DNA of 64,000 bases from Heracleum sosnowskyi (GCA_030848705.1 CM061240.1:123740998-123804997), one strand, 5' to 3'; shown: positions 1 through 11,255, counted from the first letter of the stretch. The notes: a model not told the origin generated them from the sequence alone. Numbers and translations: made by a program.

Positions 1-374
1 GAAACCACTGGGGGTTCTGTTTGACTACCTTCCTTATTTACTGCACTAGGTGCAGTGTCTCCCTCTTGACTAACAGAGCTACCACCAACGCCAGCTTTTA
101 AGGATCATTTTCTGGATTCTTGCAAGGCTTCTCTTTGGGCTTTGGGAAGTCTAGAGGGCCTAGGCTGAGTGTGTGGTGTGGAATGTGGGTTAACTGAATT
201 TGGGTTTAATTCAGTTTCATTCGCAAGAGTGAAAGAGTCATAACCAGAAGGTAATGGAAAATCAAGGTTGGACACTTGATCAACCATGTGCTGAGTGAAA
301 CAAAGTGGAATATGTGCATTGAGATTCTGTGATGATAATAGTGTGTGTGTGTATTCTTTTTCAAGACAGAGCAA
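1..374 (-). pseudogene. E1 second ORF, middle part (cut by window start)
   Basis: Minus-strand reading frame matching the region around 43354-43727 in the right copy. It contains a Pro/Ser/Asn-rich stretch with several histidines and ends at a TGA (105-107), after which the same frame continues to the window edge. It joins the N-terminal domain at 377-1054 only through a frame change and a TAG near 375. No known domain is recognised. Its role is inferred from position: part of the extra protein encoded downstream of pol in element E. Confidence 0.6.
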
Positions 375-376
375 GC

Positions 377-1054
377 CTATAAACGAGGGGCAGCATTATT
401 AAAATCACAAAATGAGTTGATGCACAACATAAGAAAGCGAGGGTAGATTGATACCTTCTTACCTATGGCAGCCCGGAGGTGTGCCATGAGGAGAGCTCCA
501 ACATTCACCTTGTATCCATGGATAAGAGAATGTGTCAGTTTCTTGATGTAGGAGGGTATTCCATTCCAGCCAGTGGACTTGGTAGAGAACACCTTGACCA
601 TGACATCAAAGATCATACTCCACTCCTTTCTCAGATACTTCCTATCCATTTCACCAGACAGATACCATTTGGTTGTTCCCTCTTCGAGAATAGGGCCTGC
701 ATACCCAATCTTCAAGAAGAGCTTCTTGAGAGTGTCATCATTAGCAAGTTGAGCAAAGTTCTGGCCGGCTTGAAGTGTAATTCCAAGGGCAGTGTTGATG
801 ACTTCAGCTGTGAGAATGTGTTGTTGCCCATTGAGTATGAATTGAATTGCTGGGTTTTCTCTCTCTGTTTGAGCAACAGCAGTTTACCAAAATGCCTCAA
901 TTCTGTCTAAGTCGAGAATGGGTGTTGAGGTAATGGCAGAACCAAGATAGGACTTGTTCAAGAAAAACACTAGTCCTTTGAAACGTTCACCAACATCATT
1001 TGGGGAAAAGATGCCAGCAAAGTTTGTTTGAGAGAGAGTCTGTTTGGGGGCCAT
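377..1054 (-). pseudogene. E1 second ORF, N-terminal domain
   Basis: Starts at the ATG at 1052-1054 (MAPKQTLSQTNFAG) and reads 56 codons to an in-frame TAA at 884-886. It then stays in the same frame to a stop at 377. The later part (IPSYIKKLTHSLIHGYKVN, then YPRFLML) aligns by eye with the start of element F's second ORF (IPLFLQKIGFAIANN, then YPRFLQL), so both elements share this domain. No catalytic motif, signal peptide or membrane segment is seen. The TAA and a downstream frame change are shared with the right copy, so they are older than the duplication. Function unknown. Confidence 0.65.
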
Positions 1055-1722
1055 GGAGATTCAAGAAAAGAAGAAAGTAAGAAAGTAGCTTTTTGCTTGA
1101 AGAAAAGTATTTTGCCTTGAGTTTGATGAGAATGATATGTCTGAGTAACTGGGGAATAAAAGGGGTATCTCAAACGTTTGTGCACAAAAAGTGGAATTAA
1201 AGAACGTGTCTTAACCCACTCATTCAACACGTGAGTTACTGCCCGTTATTCACTGTCAAACGTGGGATGAATATCCAATTACAACGGTCCACTATTGTTG
1301 ACAGTAACCTGTGCGCTAGAAACAATCTGTCAGTAATAAGCGGTGGTGACAGTAGGTTTTGCGCGACAGCAACTATTGCGCAAAAACATGCTGTCACCGT
1401 TAAGCATTTGAATGACAGTATTCTTTAAAAGTCTTGACAGAAAGTCTTTCCCTGCTGTCAAAAAGGTTGCTGTCAAGAAACACAAGACAGTATCCTTCTT
1501 AGTGACAGTAACTTAGTTGGGGAATAGTTTCTGTCATGAACTTATCAGAATGCTTTATTCATACACTTAACCTAAGATTAACAGAGTATGGATTTAGCAA
1601 TTTAGTCTTTTGAGCACAGATACTATGCAGTTTACACATATGAAAAATAAAGACTCAATAAACACAATAGAAAGAAACTTTATTCTTATTAATAAAATCA
1701 TTTAATCATAACATTGATTACA
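1055..1722 (-). promoter_or_regulatory. E1 spacer upstream of the second ORF, dense in TGACAGTA/CTGTCA motifs
   Basis: Non-coding between the second ORF and the 86-codon ORF. From about 1247 to 1560 it holds roughly a dozen copies of the GACAGTA / CTGTCA core in both orientations. The same core fills the E LTRs. A weak TATA-like stretch (CTTTTATT in the minus sense) lies near 1157-1164, about 100 bp before the second-ORF ATG. A regulatory role, such as a promoter for the downstream ORF, is inference only. Confidence 0.45.
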
Positions 1723-1983
1723 TCAATTTTTGATTTTATTAACTAATTCTAAGACTTCTTTCTTAATCGCCTCTTCACTGCAACCTTCTTCCTTGAGAAG
1801 TGCCTGAAGTTCTTCCTCTTGAATCTTCCATTTTGCTTCTTCCTGTGCTTGAGTGACTTGAGACTGTTCATTTTCCTTATGAAGCAAGTCTTCAAGTTCA
1901 TCAAACAGGACTTCTACTTCTTTGCGACGGGGAGAATCACATGAGACTTTAGGCCTGTACTCTATACCTACTTTGTTTTCCAT
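1723..1983 (-). CDS. E1 small acidic coiled-coil ORF (86 codons)
   Basis: An uninterrupted 86-codon frame with its own ATG (MENKVGIEYRPKV), placed between RNase H and the second ORF. It is rich in Glu, Lys, Leu and Gln with heptad-like spacing (VEVLFDELEDLLHKENEQ and later LQALLKEEG), so a short coiled coil is likely. The right copy at 45076-45336 predicts the identical protein, although neighbouring coding DNA carries many stops. No family is recognised. It could be a real accessory protein or a chance survivor. Confidence 0.55.
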   Translation of the reverse strand: MENKVGIEYRPKVSCDSPRRKEVEVLFDELEDLLHKENEQSQVTQAQEEAKWKIQEEELQALLKEEGCSEEAIKKEVLELVNKIKN

Positions 1984-2390
1984 GATTTACTTTAAAACTG
2001 AGAGCAGACTGGTGAAACCTAAGGTTAATTTATAGGCAAAACCGTCTAAGGATTAAAGTCTAATGGTCAACAGTTAGAGTACACATACAACTACCACAAA
2101 AGTAATTAATGGTCGTGTCCTCCTTTAATCCTACAGATTAATGCAAAAAGGTGTGAAAGTCCAATGGAACAGATATTTATCTCTCAAACTAAGCAAATAC
2201 CCACATTAATGTCATACAGGGTCTAAAAGTATGAGACTGGCACAAAATACAGACATGAATAGTCAAATCAAAACATGTTGTCACATAACAGACATAGACC
2301 AAGTAGACAGTAACTTCTCTTGACAGCAGGTTTGAAGGTGCTGTCATGAGCTTCATTAAAGAAAATTGAAAATTTAGAAACCTTAGTAAA
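1984..2390 (-). other. E1 spacer between RNase H and the small ORF
   Basis: No coding frame of note. Three copies of the element's GACAGTA/CTGTCA core lie near 2290-2345. It resembles 45337-45743 almost exactly. It would be the 5' leader of the small ORF if that is transcribed separately. Confidence 0.4.
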
Positions 2391-2952
2391 TCAACATACC
2401 AGATTCAGCATTCCCAATTCACTTACCAACCTGTTGAAGGTTGCTTCATCCAATGGCTTAGTGAAGATGTCAGCAAGTTGCTTGTCAGTTGGGACATAGA
2501 TCAGCTTCATAGTTCCTTGTTCAACATGCTCTCTGATAAAGTGATGTTTTATATCAATGTGCTTTGACCTAGAGTGTTGAACTGGATTGTCTGAAATGGC
2601 TATGGCACTAGTGTTGTCACAGTAAATAGGAATGTCTCTTAACACTAGACCATAATCCAGAAGTTGATTCTTCATCCATAGAATTTGTGCACAGCAACTG
2701 CCTGCAGCAATATATTCAGCTTCTGCAGTTGAGGTAGAAACTGAATGCTGCTTCTTGCTAAACCATGAGACCAATCTTCCACCAAGAAATTGACAGCTTC
2801 CAGTAGTACTCTTTCTGTCAATCTTGCATCCAGCATAGTCTGAGTCTGAGTAGCCAATTAGATCAAATCCAGTTTTCTTAGGATACCAAAGGCCTAGGTT
2901 AGGAGTGCCTTTTAAGTATCTAAAGATTCTCTTGATGGCTACTAAGTGTGAC
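2391..2952 (-). pseudogene. E1 RNase H / Pol C-terminus, cut from its RT by element F
   Basis: Encodes the end of a copia Pol: FRYLKGTPNLGLWYP, YSDSDYAGC, AEAEYIAAGSCCAQ, CDNTSAIAIS, HSRSKHIDIKHHFIRE and ADIFTKPLD, all typical of the copia RNase H region. It removes the RNA strand during reverse transcription. The preceding part of the protein lies at 16383-16969 on the far side of F, and the frame is consistent across the insertion once F and one GTGAC are discounted. The first residues of the plus-to-minus boundary (MLHYALQ) come from F's LTR and are not native. Confidence 0.9.
2948..2952. repeat. Target-site duplication GTGAC (left side of F1)
   Basis: GTGAC immediately precedes the F1 LTR (TGTAAAG) and recurs at 16378-16382 immediately after the other LTR (ending CTAACA). 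A 5-bp duplication is standard for copia integrases. It proves F inserted into E. Confidence 0.95.
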
Positions 2953-4056
2953 TGTAAAGCATAATGTAACATAAAATGTAAAAGAGATAACTACAACTCA
3001 ACAAAGGACAAGACAGACAATAATATTAACAGAAGCACAGGAATCCAGAATCAAAGAAGAAAAGGTAAACTCAAAAAATAAAAATACGTTATGTATTCTT
3101 GAAGTCCGTAAACAGGTCACAGAAAGAAGTTCATGAAAATTTTCAAGCCTCAGTGACAGAAAAAGAAACAAGACTTTCAAGAGGACAGAAGTATGTGAAT
3201 GACTTAGAGTCAGTACCACAGGATTCCAGTGATGAAGCAACCAGAACGACAAGGGACGTATCAGCAGCATTGAATTGAAGACATAAAAGAAGAATTGATC
3301 AAGTGTTATTCATCTGTGAACCAGACCAGTTGCACTAGGTGACGACACTGAAAAGATCAAGTTGTTTTATCGTCTCAGAAGAAAGTGATACAGTCTATTA
3401 CTTAAACACCCAGGAGCTCAGTGGAATCATTAATTGATAAAAGACAAGAAACAAGAATTCGATAGTTTTTCAATTAAGAAAACTATCGAATGGTATAATA
3501 ATGATTCATTGAAAACCATGTTTACTTTAATTTGGTATTCGATAGTTTTAATTAAAAAACTATCGAATGGTAAATTAAAGTATTTCATTCGATGGTTTTT
3601 AATTAAGGAGCAGGTGAAAAGTATTCTTGTTTTACAGGTTGAAGTTGAAGATGGACGGCCAGGATTGATTCCTTCATTCCTAGTTCGATAGTTTTCAATT
3701 CAAGTCTACAATTAATACGAGAGAAGATAGTGTCTTCTTCAGTTAAGGCATTCTATACAGAGACATTACTACGAGAGAGAATTGAGCCGGAGAAATTATC
3801 AGAGAATTAATAGTGCTCAGAACTTGATCATTGTTTTGTATTTGTGTAACCTTAAACTCATTGAAGCTAATCTACGGATTAGAAATTGTAGCACCCCTCG
3901 AGGTTTATATTTATAAAAAGATATATTCCCCGAAACTTGATTTGGTTTGGTGTGTTTGATTTCGTTATAGAACTGAAAGATTAATCTGCGAACGAAATTG
4001 AATTATTTGTGAGTATCGTATTCAACCCCCCCTTCTACGATACTTTGGACCTAACA
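2953..4056 (+). repeat. F1 5' LTR
   Basis: Begins TGTAAAGCATAATG and ends CCTAACA (TG...CA), 1104 bp, with the partner at 15275-16377. Holds about six TCGATAGTTTT / AAAACTATCGA copies between 3459 and 3690, two of them arranged as inverted pairs. TATAAAAA at 3912-3919 is a plausible core promoter TATA box. Confidence 0.93.
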
Positions 4057-4058
4057 AT

Positions 4059-4070
4059 TGGTATCAAAGC
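4059..4070 (+). other. F1 primer-binding site
   Basis: TGGTATCAAAGC, two bases after the LTR, matches the complement of the 3' end of plant initiator tRNA-Met (usual form TGGTATCAGAGC) with one change. Confidence 0.85.
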
Positions 4071-4218
4071 TACTTGATTGACATACAAATCAGATCCGGT
4101 GAATGAGACCAAAATCAAACGTAGCGTGAAAATTCGAAGCAAATTTTTTAACTTTCCAAATTTTTCATTTAATTGGAATTTCTTGAGTTTTAAACAATTT
4201 GAAATTTTCAGAAACCAA

Positions 4219-5538
4219 AGTGCTCCAAAGACAACCGCTGGTATTAAAGTTCCCCCGTTTACTAGAGATGATTTCGGTTTGTGGAAGATGAAGATGCTGT
4301 TATTTATCAAGGCATCTAATCCGTTGTATATTGGCATATTAGAAAACGGACTGTTTGTACCAATGAAACCAGTTGCTGAATCTACAGCTCCTGATGGTAG
4401 CAGGATTCCTTCAGGCACCCAACCTAAGGATATTAGTGAATTTACAGATTCTGACAAAGAACTGATTTGATTGGACACCGGTTTAATGTTGATATTGGCG
4501 GACTCCGCAGACAAGGAAATGAGCTATCAGTTGATGAATTGTACAAGCGGGAAACATATGTGAGATACCATTAACTTAATAATGGAAGGAACTGAAGACG
4601 TGCAGGAAAACAGATTGGACATCCTGACTTCTTAATACGAAGCGTTTAGGTCACTGCCAGGAGAAAGTATAACTCAGGTCTTTGAGAAATATACTAAGCT
4701 ACTCAATGAATTGACAATGAAAGGAAAGACCTATCCACTAAGAGAATCAAACAGGAAGTTCATGATGACGCTGCCCCATCATGTAGAACACAAGTCATCA
4801 TCCATTAGGGAAAGAATTGACTTCACAAAGATGTCATTAGAGATGATCTATGGCAAGTTGAAGACCTATGAGATGGAACAGGAACAGAGAGTGATAATCT
4901 ACGGATCAGGGATAGTGGAAAGCAAGCACAATGCACTTGTGAGATCAGCAGCACTTGTAGTGGATGAACCAACAATTTCTGAGATTCAGGTTCAAACCTC
5001 TAGAGTTGGAAAGGAGGTGATAATAGAAGCAGAGATGGATTCTGTGAATCTGGGTGTTGATGAAAGTGATTACTACACCCTAGAAGAGCTTGAGCAAATG
5101 GAAGACAAAACCATGGCGTACTTAGCTGCAAAGTTTAGTCATATTCGTTTCAAGAGAAACCCTAAGTATAAGTTCAAGGGCTCAACCAACAGATTCCAGA
5201 AGAGCAATTATACACCTAGTGCAGGCTTTAAGGGAGGCTACAAGACTGGCATGATTGATAGAAGCAAATCAAGATGCTACAACTGCAATGAGTTAGGGCA
5301 TTTCACCATTGAATGCCGGAAGCCTCGTCAAGCAAGAGACATGAAAGATGTCTATGGAAAGAAAGACTCATATGAGGATTTGAAGAAGGAGAATGCCAAG
5401 CTTAAACAACAACTGGAGGCATTTTCTGGAAAGCAGAAAGGGAAAGCTTATATAGCAGAGGGAAAACACTGGGATGATACTGATTCAGATGAAGAGGAGG
5501 AATATGTAAATGTTGCTCTAATGGCTGACTCTTCATAG
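4219..5538 (+). pseudogene. gag: F1 gag (nucleocapsid part), start codon lost
   Basis: The frame has Gag N-terminal residues (VPPFTRDDFGLWKMKM), typical of the copia-Gag family, then a zinc knuckle CYNCNELGHFTIEC (CX2CX4HX4C) near 5275-5316, and an acidic tail (DDTDSDEEEEY). In-frame stops lie at 4468-4470, 4561-4563, 4633-4635 and 5536-5538. All are shared with F2. Only this copy lacks the ATG present in F2 at 47570, owing to a base change plus a 1-bp deletion. Gag would form the cytoplasmic particle and bind RNA. Confidence 0.85.
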
Positions 5539-6609
5539 GAATCACCACAATCATCTCAGGTACCTATCTTAACTACAATTGATATGTCTAACTCTGAGTA
5601 CAAGAAAACTGTGCAAGATCTTAGTGTAGAATTGTTTAATGTACACACAAGCATGCTGGCATCAGAAATGGAAAATGCTAAACTAGTTCTTAAGATTAAA
5701 AAGCTAGAATCTAAAAATGAAGAACTAGAGCTTGTAGTTGTAACATTAGAAGATCTTAAGCAAAAGAATGAGTACTTAGAGAACAAGGTCAAGTGTAATG
5801 ATGAGATAGAGACTATCCTCAGGAAGCAGATTTCAGATTTAGATTTGAAGCTGAATGCTTTTAAGAATTCCGCCCTGATTGCTAAGGAATTAATAGATAC
5901 TCAGACCCAGGGTAATAAAACTGCTATAGGACTTGACTATTCCAAAAAGGCTGGGAAAAAGATCTTGGAATTCCCTGTGACATCTTCTGTTGTCAAGAAG
6001 GATATTCCACACATTCTTAAGAATGTGGACAGTCTAGTCTTTGGCAGGCCCTTCTCAGAACCTTTTCATGAGGATGATCTTTACACAGCACAAGAATTTC
6101 TTGAGGAGGATTTATTGAAGGAAAAAGAGGTAAAGACTAAGTTGCCTAGGAGATTAGTAAAAACTGTTATACCTAAAACTGAAGTAGGTAACTTAGTTAG
6201 TAATGTTAAAAAGAACAGGAATGGGAAAAAGAAGATTGCTAATCAGGAAGTTGTTCCATTTTCTCCCATTGCATCTAGGAAGTTGTGCACTATCTATAAT
6301 TCTGTTGGACACCTTACACATGCATGTAAAAAGGTTAAAGTAGAAACTTCTAATACTTTTGAAATGCATAACATGTCTGACATGCCTGATCTTCATGAAC
6401 CCTGTGGAAAGAAAGAGTGTTTGCTATGTAAGTACAACATCATGCATGCTTATTTGAAGTTGATGAATGATAATAACAACAGCACTGATAATGTTAAATC
6501 CACAGATACTATGAATATCAAACAGGGTAAGACTAAATTGAATGTTACTCATGTTAAATCATCTAAACCTTCAGGACCCAAACAATTTTGGGTACCAAAG
6601 TCCGCTTAA
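5539..6609 (+). pseudogene. F1 gag C-terminal / linker region with a degenerate second zinc knuckle
   Basis: Same frame as gag after the TAG at 5536. Residues 1-110 are Lys/Glu/Leu-rich and probably coiled coil (MENAKLVLKIKKLESKN). Later comes a degenerate knuckle CTIYNSVGHLTHAC, in which the second Cys is Tyr; element E keeps CNNCGSTHHLTHVC at the same place. A further Cys cluster (CGKKECLLCKY) follows. A stop at 6607-6609 ends the frame just before the protease. Probably part of a long Gag or Gag-Pol linker. Confidence 0.7.
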
Positions 6610-6993
6610 TCAATCTGTGATTGCAGGGTAAGGTTAAAAACTCAAAGGTCGTGTGGATTCTGGATAGTGGCTGTTCTAGACACATGACAGGTGAAGAGTC
6701 CCTGCTTACAGAGGTGGTTAAGAAGACCGGCCCGATTGTAACCTTTGGAGATGACAGCAAAGGATTCACTACGGGATATGGTAAATTGAAAGCTGGAAAT
6801 GTCATCATTGAAAACATCTCTGTTGTTGAAGGATTAAAGCACAATCTTCTAAATATCAGTCAGTTCTGTGATAAAGGCTACAATGTAGATTTCAGAAAGG
6901 ACAAGTGCTTGATCACCAACAGGAAGGATGAGAAGCTTACTCTACTGGGAGTGAGAAAAGGAAACTTGTTTATAGCCGACTTAAGTTCTACCA
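6610..6993 (+). pseudogene. F1 protease segment, read in a shifted frame
   Basis: VWILDSGCSRHMTG gives the retropepsin active-site Asp-Ser-Gly, followed by ISVVEGLKHNLLNISQF, typical of copia proteases. This segment lies in a different frame from gag and from the integrase. Reading leaves the gag frame near 6610 and returns to it near 6994. Element E encodes the same region in one frame with gag and pol, so the two shifts in F look like compensating 1-base changes and not programmed frameshifting. Both copies share them. Confidence 0.75.
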
Positions 6994-8415
6994 GTGAAGG
7001 AGAAGTTACATTTCTATGCAAAGGCATCTTCAGAACAAAGTTGGCTATGGCACAAGAAGCTCTCACATCTGAACTTCAAAACTATGAACTCTTTGGTAAA
7101 GAGAGAGTTAGTGAGAGGGTTGCCCCTGATGGAATTCAATCAGGAGGGACTATGTGAAGCATGTGAAAAGGGGAAGTCGAATAAAGCATCACATGGGAGC
7201 AAAGGAATGCCAAGCATTACTGAACCATTACAGCTGATTCATATGGATTTATTTGGTCCAGTCAATGTCATGTCACTTTCAAGAAAAAGATATGCATTGG
7301 TGATGGTGGATGACTACTCCAAGTACACGTGGGTGTTGTTCATACAATCAAAGGATGAAGCAACACAACTAATCATTGATCACATCAAGAAGATAGAAGT
7401 GGAAGTTAAGCTACCTGTGCGGACAATCAGATCAGACAATGGAATTGAATTCAAGAATGCAGTTCTTAATGATTTCTACTCAGAGAAAGGAATATCAAGA
7501 CAGTATTCAGCACCAAGAACTCCTCAACAGAATGGAGTAGTGGAAAGGAAGAACAGGACCTTGGTTGAAGCAGCAAGGACCATGTTGAGTGAATCAAAAC
7601 TTCCCACTTACTTTTGGGCTGAAGCAGTGAATACAGCTTGCTACACTCAGAATCGTACCCTGATCAACAAAGAAAATGAAAAGACTCCGTATGAGTTAAT
7701 GGCCAACAAGAAGCCAACACTGAAGTACTTTCATGTGTTTGGTGCAAAGTGTTTTGTACTTAAAGATGGAGAACATCTTGGAAAGTTTGATGCCAAAGCA
7801 GATGAAGGCATTTTTCTGGGCTATTCTCTGGAATCTAAGGCTTTCAGGGTATATGTGATTGAAGATAATAAGGTGTTGGAAAGCTTTAATGTAACATTTG
7901 ACGACACCAAAAGACCAGGCCTGCAAACTGGAGAGAACTCTGAATCCTTGGTATTTGAAAATCTATCAGGAGATCTCTCTGACAATGAAGAAGTACCTGA
8001 AGTTGTTACAGTTATTAATAATAATGATAATGATTCTGGACAAAGTTGTGACCAAAGTGGAGATCCTCAAAATTCTACAGGATCCACTAGTCAGTCTACA
8101 GAATCATCAGATCAAACCGTCAACAACTCAGGGGGAGCAGGAGAAGGATCAACTAGTCACACTCCACAACATCTAGAACAAGGAGAATCATCAAGATCGC
8201 ATCTGCCAAGACAAAGGGTATGGAATAGAGATCATCCCTTTCACTTGATCATTGGTGATCCGGACACAGGAGTGAGAACTAGGAGAACATCACAAAATGA
8301 ATGTCACTATTCTGGGTTTCTTTCAGAAACAGAACCAAAGAAAGTTGAAGATGCTCTAGATGATCCAGATTGGGTAATTGCTATGCAAGAAGAACTCAAT
8401 CAGTTTGAAAGGTAG
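6994..8415 (+). pseudogene. F1 integrase and start of RT
   Basis: Zinc-binding HHCC domain (WHKKLSHLNF, LCEACEKGK), then the DDE core: MDLFGPV, VDDYSKYTWVLF, RSDNGIEFKN and PQQNGVVERKNRTL. A Ser/Gly/Gln-rich linker follows, then DPDWVIAMQEELNQFER and a TAG at 8413-8415. Inserts the cDNA into the host genome. This copy reads HVFGAKC where F2 reads HGFGAKF, so F1 keeps the more usual residues. Stop shared with F2. Confidence 0.88.
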
Positions 8416-9861
8416 AAAGTTTGGAAGCTGGTACCCAGGCCTAAGGGAAAATCTGTTATTGGAACAAGATGGGTATTCAGAAATAAGTTGGACGAAGATG
8501 GCATTGTAACGAGAAACAAAGCCAGACTGGTTGCTAAAGGTTACTCTCAAGAAGAGGGTATAGATTATGATGAAACCTATGCACCAGTAGCAAGACTTGA
8601 GGCCATCAGAATGTTTCTGGCATTCGCAGCACATTCCAATTACAAGGTATATCAAATGGATGTGAAGAGTGCTTTTCTGAACGGGGAGTTAGAAGAAGAA
8701 GTGTATGTGGAACAACCTCCAGGTTTTGAGGATTCAAAACTGGTAGACTTTGTGTACTTTCTATTCAAAGCTCTCTATGGACTCAAACAAGCTCCGAGGA
8801 CATGGTATGACACTCTCTCTGAATTCTTACTTGAAAATGATTTTACAAGAGGTGTTGTAGACAAAACTCTCTTTGTCAAAAAGCATAAAAATGATTTGAT
8901 ATTGGTGCAAGTATATGTTGATGACATAATATTTGGTTCTACTAATGATGATCTATGCAAGAGATTTGCTAAGTTAATGCAGAGTCGTTATGAAATGAGC
9001 ATGATGGGTGAATTGTCATTCTTTCTTGGACTGCAAGTATACCAAAAACAAGATGGTATATTCATTTGTCAGTCCAAGTACATCAAGGATCTTCTTAAGA
9101 AGTATCAAATGGAAGACTCATCTACAGCAAAGACTCCTATGCCAACTGCCACTAAGCTTGATAAGGATGAAACTGGTAAGAAGGTTGACATCACAGGCTA
9201 CAGAGGTATGATAGGCTCATTACTTTATCTCACTGCAAGTAGACCAGATATAATGTTTGCAACATGCTTGTGTGCTAGGTTTCAGTCTGATCCTAAAGAA
9301 TCTCATCTAATAGCTGTTAAGCGAATATTTAGATATCTTAAGGGGACCCCAAATCTTGGAATTTGGTACCCTAAAGATACATGATTTGATCTTATTGGAT
9401 ATACAGACTCTGATTTTGCAGGTTGTAAGATTGATCGGAAGAGTACTTCAGGAAGCTGTCAGTTTCTTGGAAGAAGATTGGTTTCCTAGTATAGCAAGAA
9501 GCAGCATTCAGTGTCCACATCAACAGCTGAGGCTGAATACATTGCTGCTGGTAGCTGCTGTGCTCAGATCTTGTGGATGAGAAACCAACTCCGTGACTAT
9601 GGACTTTTGTTGACAAAGATTCCAATCTTTTGTGACAACACAAGTGCCATAGCAATCTCTAACAATCCAGTGCAACACTCGAGGACGAAGCACATCGACA
9701 TCAGGTATCATTTTATCCGAGAGCATGTCATGAATGGAACTGTGGAGTTACATTTTGTACCCACAGAGGATCAAATTGCAGACATCTTTACTAAACCGCT
9801 TGATGAATCCACTTTCAATAAGCTGGTTGGTGAACTTGGGATGTTAAATCTTTCTAATTGA
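8416..9861 (+). pseudogene. F1 reverse transcriptase and RNase H
   Basis: In the integrase frame after one TAG. RT motifs: RLVAKGYSQ, DVKSAFLNGELEEEV, YGLKQAPRTWY and catalytic YVDDIIFGS. RNase H motifs: AEAEYIAAGSCCAQ, CDNTSAIAIS, HSRTKHIDI, ADIFTKPLD. Two more in-frame stops occur, TGA at 9382-9384 and TAG at 9487-9489, the latter at a position where the E homologue has Trp. F2 has the same stops. It would copy the RNA into DNA inside the particle. Confidence 0.9.
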
Positions 9862-11255
9862 TTTTGATTAGAAGTCAGTAACTGCAGAGAGTCCTAGTGA
9901 ATACATGAGTTTAAGAATTGCAATATCCTTAGGACTCGTGAATTTATTTTCTGGAGCAATTCTCGTAGTTAGGATTATTGTACTAATTTTATGTCATAAT
10001 TATGGATGATATATCTTCTGGCATTGAATTGGTTATTAATTCTAAAATTATTTAAGTGCTAATATTTGTTCTAAATATTCAAGCATTTATTTAATTTGAA
10101 TGAATTTACTTTGTTTTTAACATTGTAGATTAATGCAGCATAATTTATTGGATGTTAATTGATTAATATCATTTGATGATATTTAGTTGATTTTATTCTA
10201 AGAAAATTGTGAATTTTCTGTTAACAATTGATTTTGGTGAATTTTAAAAGATTTATTCAAAATAAAGCTTGACAGAAAATAAAAAGTCTGAATTTTAAAA
10301 TAGAACATGTTTTAAAATTTGGACAGAAGCAAAAAACCATCGAATTTAGGAAATTCGATAGTTTTTCAAGTACATTGATAAATCTATCGAAAATTAATTT
10401 CGATAGTTTTTGAAAAGGAAAGAAAAAAACTATCGAAAACAATTCTCGATAGTTTTTTTGAATTTGAATTGCAAAAGTATCGAAAGGAATTCACTTAATT
10501 TTAATATATGAATTCTCGATAGTTTTTGTATATACCTCGATAGATTTTTATTAAAAGCAGAAACCTTCGATAGTTTTTCTTATTAGGTCGGTTTAAATTC
10601 CATTATTTAAACTATTCGATAGTTTTTCAAAAACCATCGAACTGTTTTTGACCTATATGCCCCTAGGATAAAACTATCGATAGTACTAATGAAATCCATC
10701 GAGCATGTATTGACAATTTTGCCCCTGACTTTCAAAAAGTATTTAAATGGCACTTGGCTGTTTCTCTTCTCATTTTTCTAAGATCTAAGAAAAGCTATAG
10801 CCGGTTAAAATACTTACAAGAATACACACGACATCAAGAACACTTTCGATAGAATTCTTCTGTTTTAACAGAGAAAGCTTGAAAAAGTTACAGTCTTTCA
10901 TTATTAAGTTTTTTTTTGACCGTGAAAGACTTGATTATTTTAAGTTCTGTAATATATTAAGGAAGAATCCATCGAACTAAGCTTTTGAATTATAGAACTC
11001 AAACTTGAACTTTATCAACCTGTTTTCAGTAATTTTCTTTAGAAGTTAATTGTTAATCAATTGATTTCTTTGCAAAATTGTGATTATTTGGAGTTTCATA
11101 TTTAGGGTTCTTGGTTAAAAGTAGTTCGAGGTTGTGTTTTAAAGTTTTAAAAGGGGTTATTTTGTTTCAAGTTTAATTAATTATTTATAATTAATTAAAT
11201 CTAAGTAAAGACTAGTTTTGGTTTAATACTTAATTTTCTGGAAATTTGAAACATA
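9862..11255 (+). promoter_or_regulatory. F1 spacer between pol and the second ORF, with TCGATAGTTTTT array
   Basis: Non-coding, AT-rich, 1.4 kb. Between about 10338 and 10700 there are some 14 copies of a TCGATAGTTTTT-type motif in both orientations, several paired as inverted repeats, with two more near 10844 and 10970. The same motif occurs in the F LTRs. Identical layout in F2. It may hold the promoter or leader for the second ORF, which is inference. Confidence 0.6.
10740..10748 (+). promoter_or_regulatory. Candidate internal TATA box upstream of F1 second ORF
   Basis: TATTTAAAT directly after the motif array, followed by a pyrimidine-rich stretch (TTTCTCTTCTCATTTTTCT) that could hold an initiator. 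It lies about 510 bp before the second-ORF ATG. Sequence likeness only. Confidence 0.3.

Noticed and set aside
479..910. Plus-strand open frame of 143 codons, repeated at 43832-44263
   Set aside because: Antisense shadow of the E second-ORF N-terminal domain; no motif or codon pattern of its own.
3434..3691. Plus-strand frame of 85 codons in the F LTR
   Set aside because: Lies wholly in the LTR over the TCGATAG motif pairs; no protein likeness.
10338..10700. CRISPR-like array of short repeats
   Set aside because: TCGATAGTTTTT copies vary in orientation and spacing, lack equal spacers and sit inside a plant retrotransposon.
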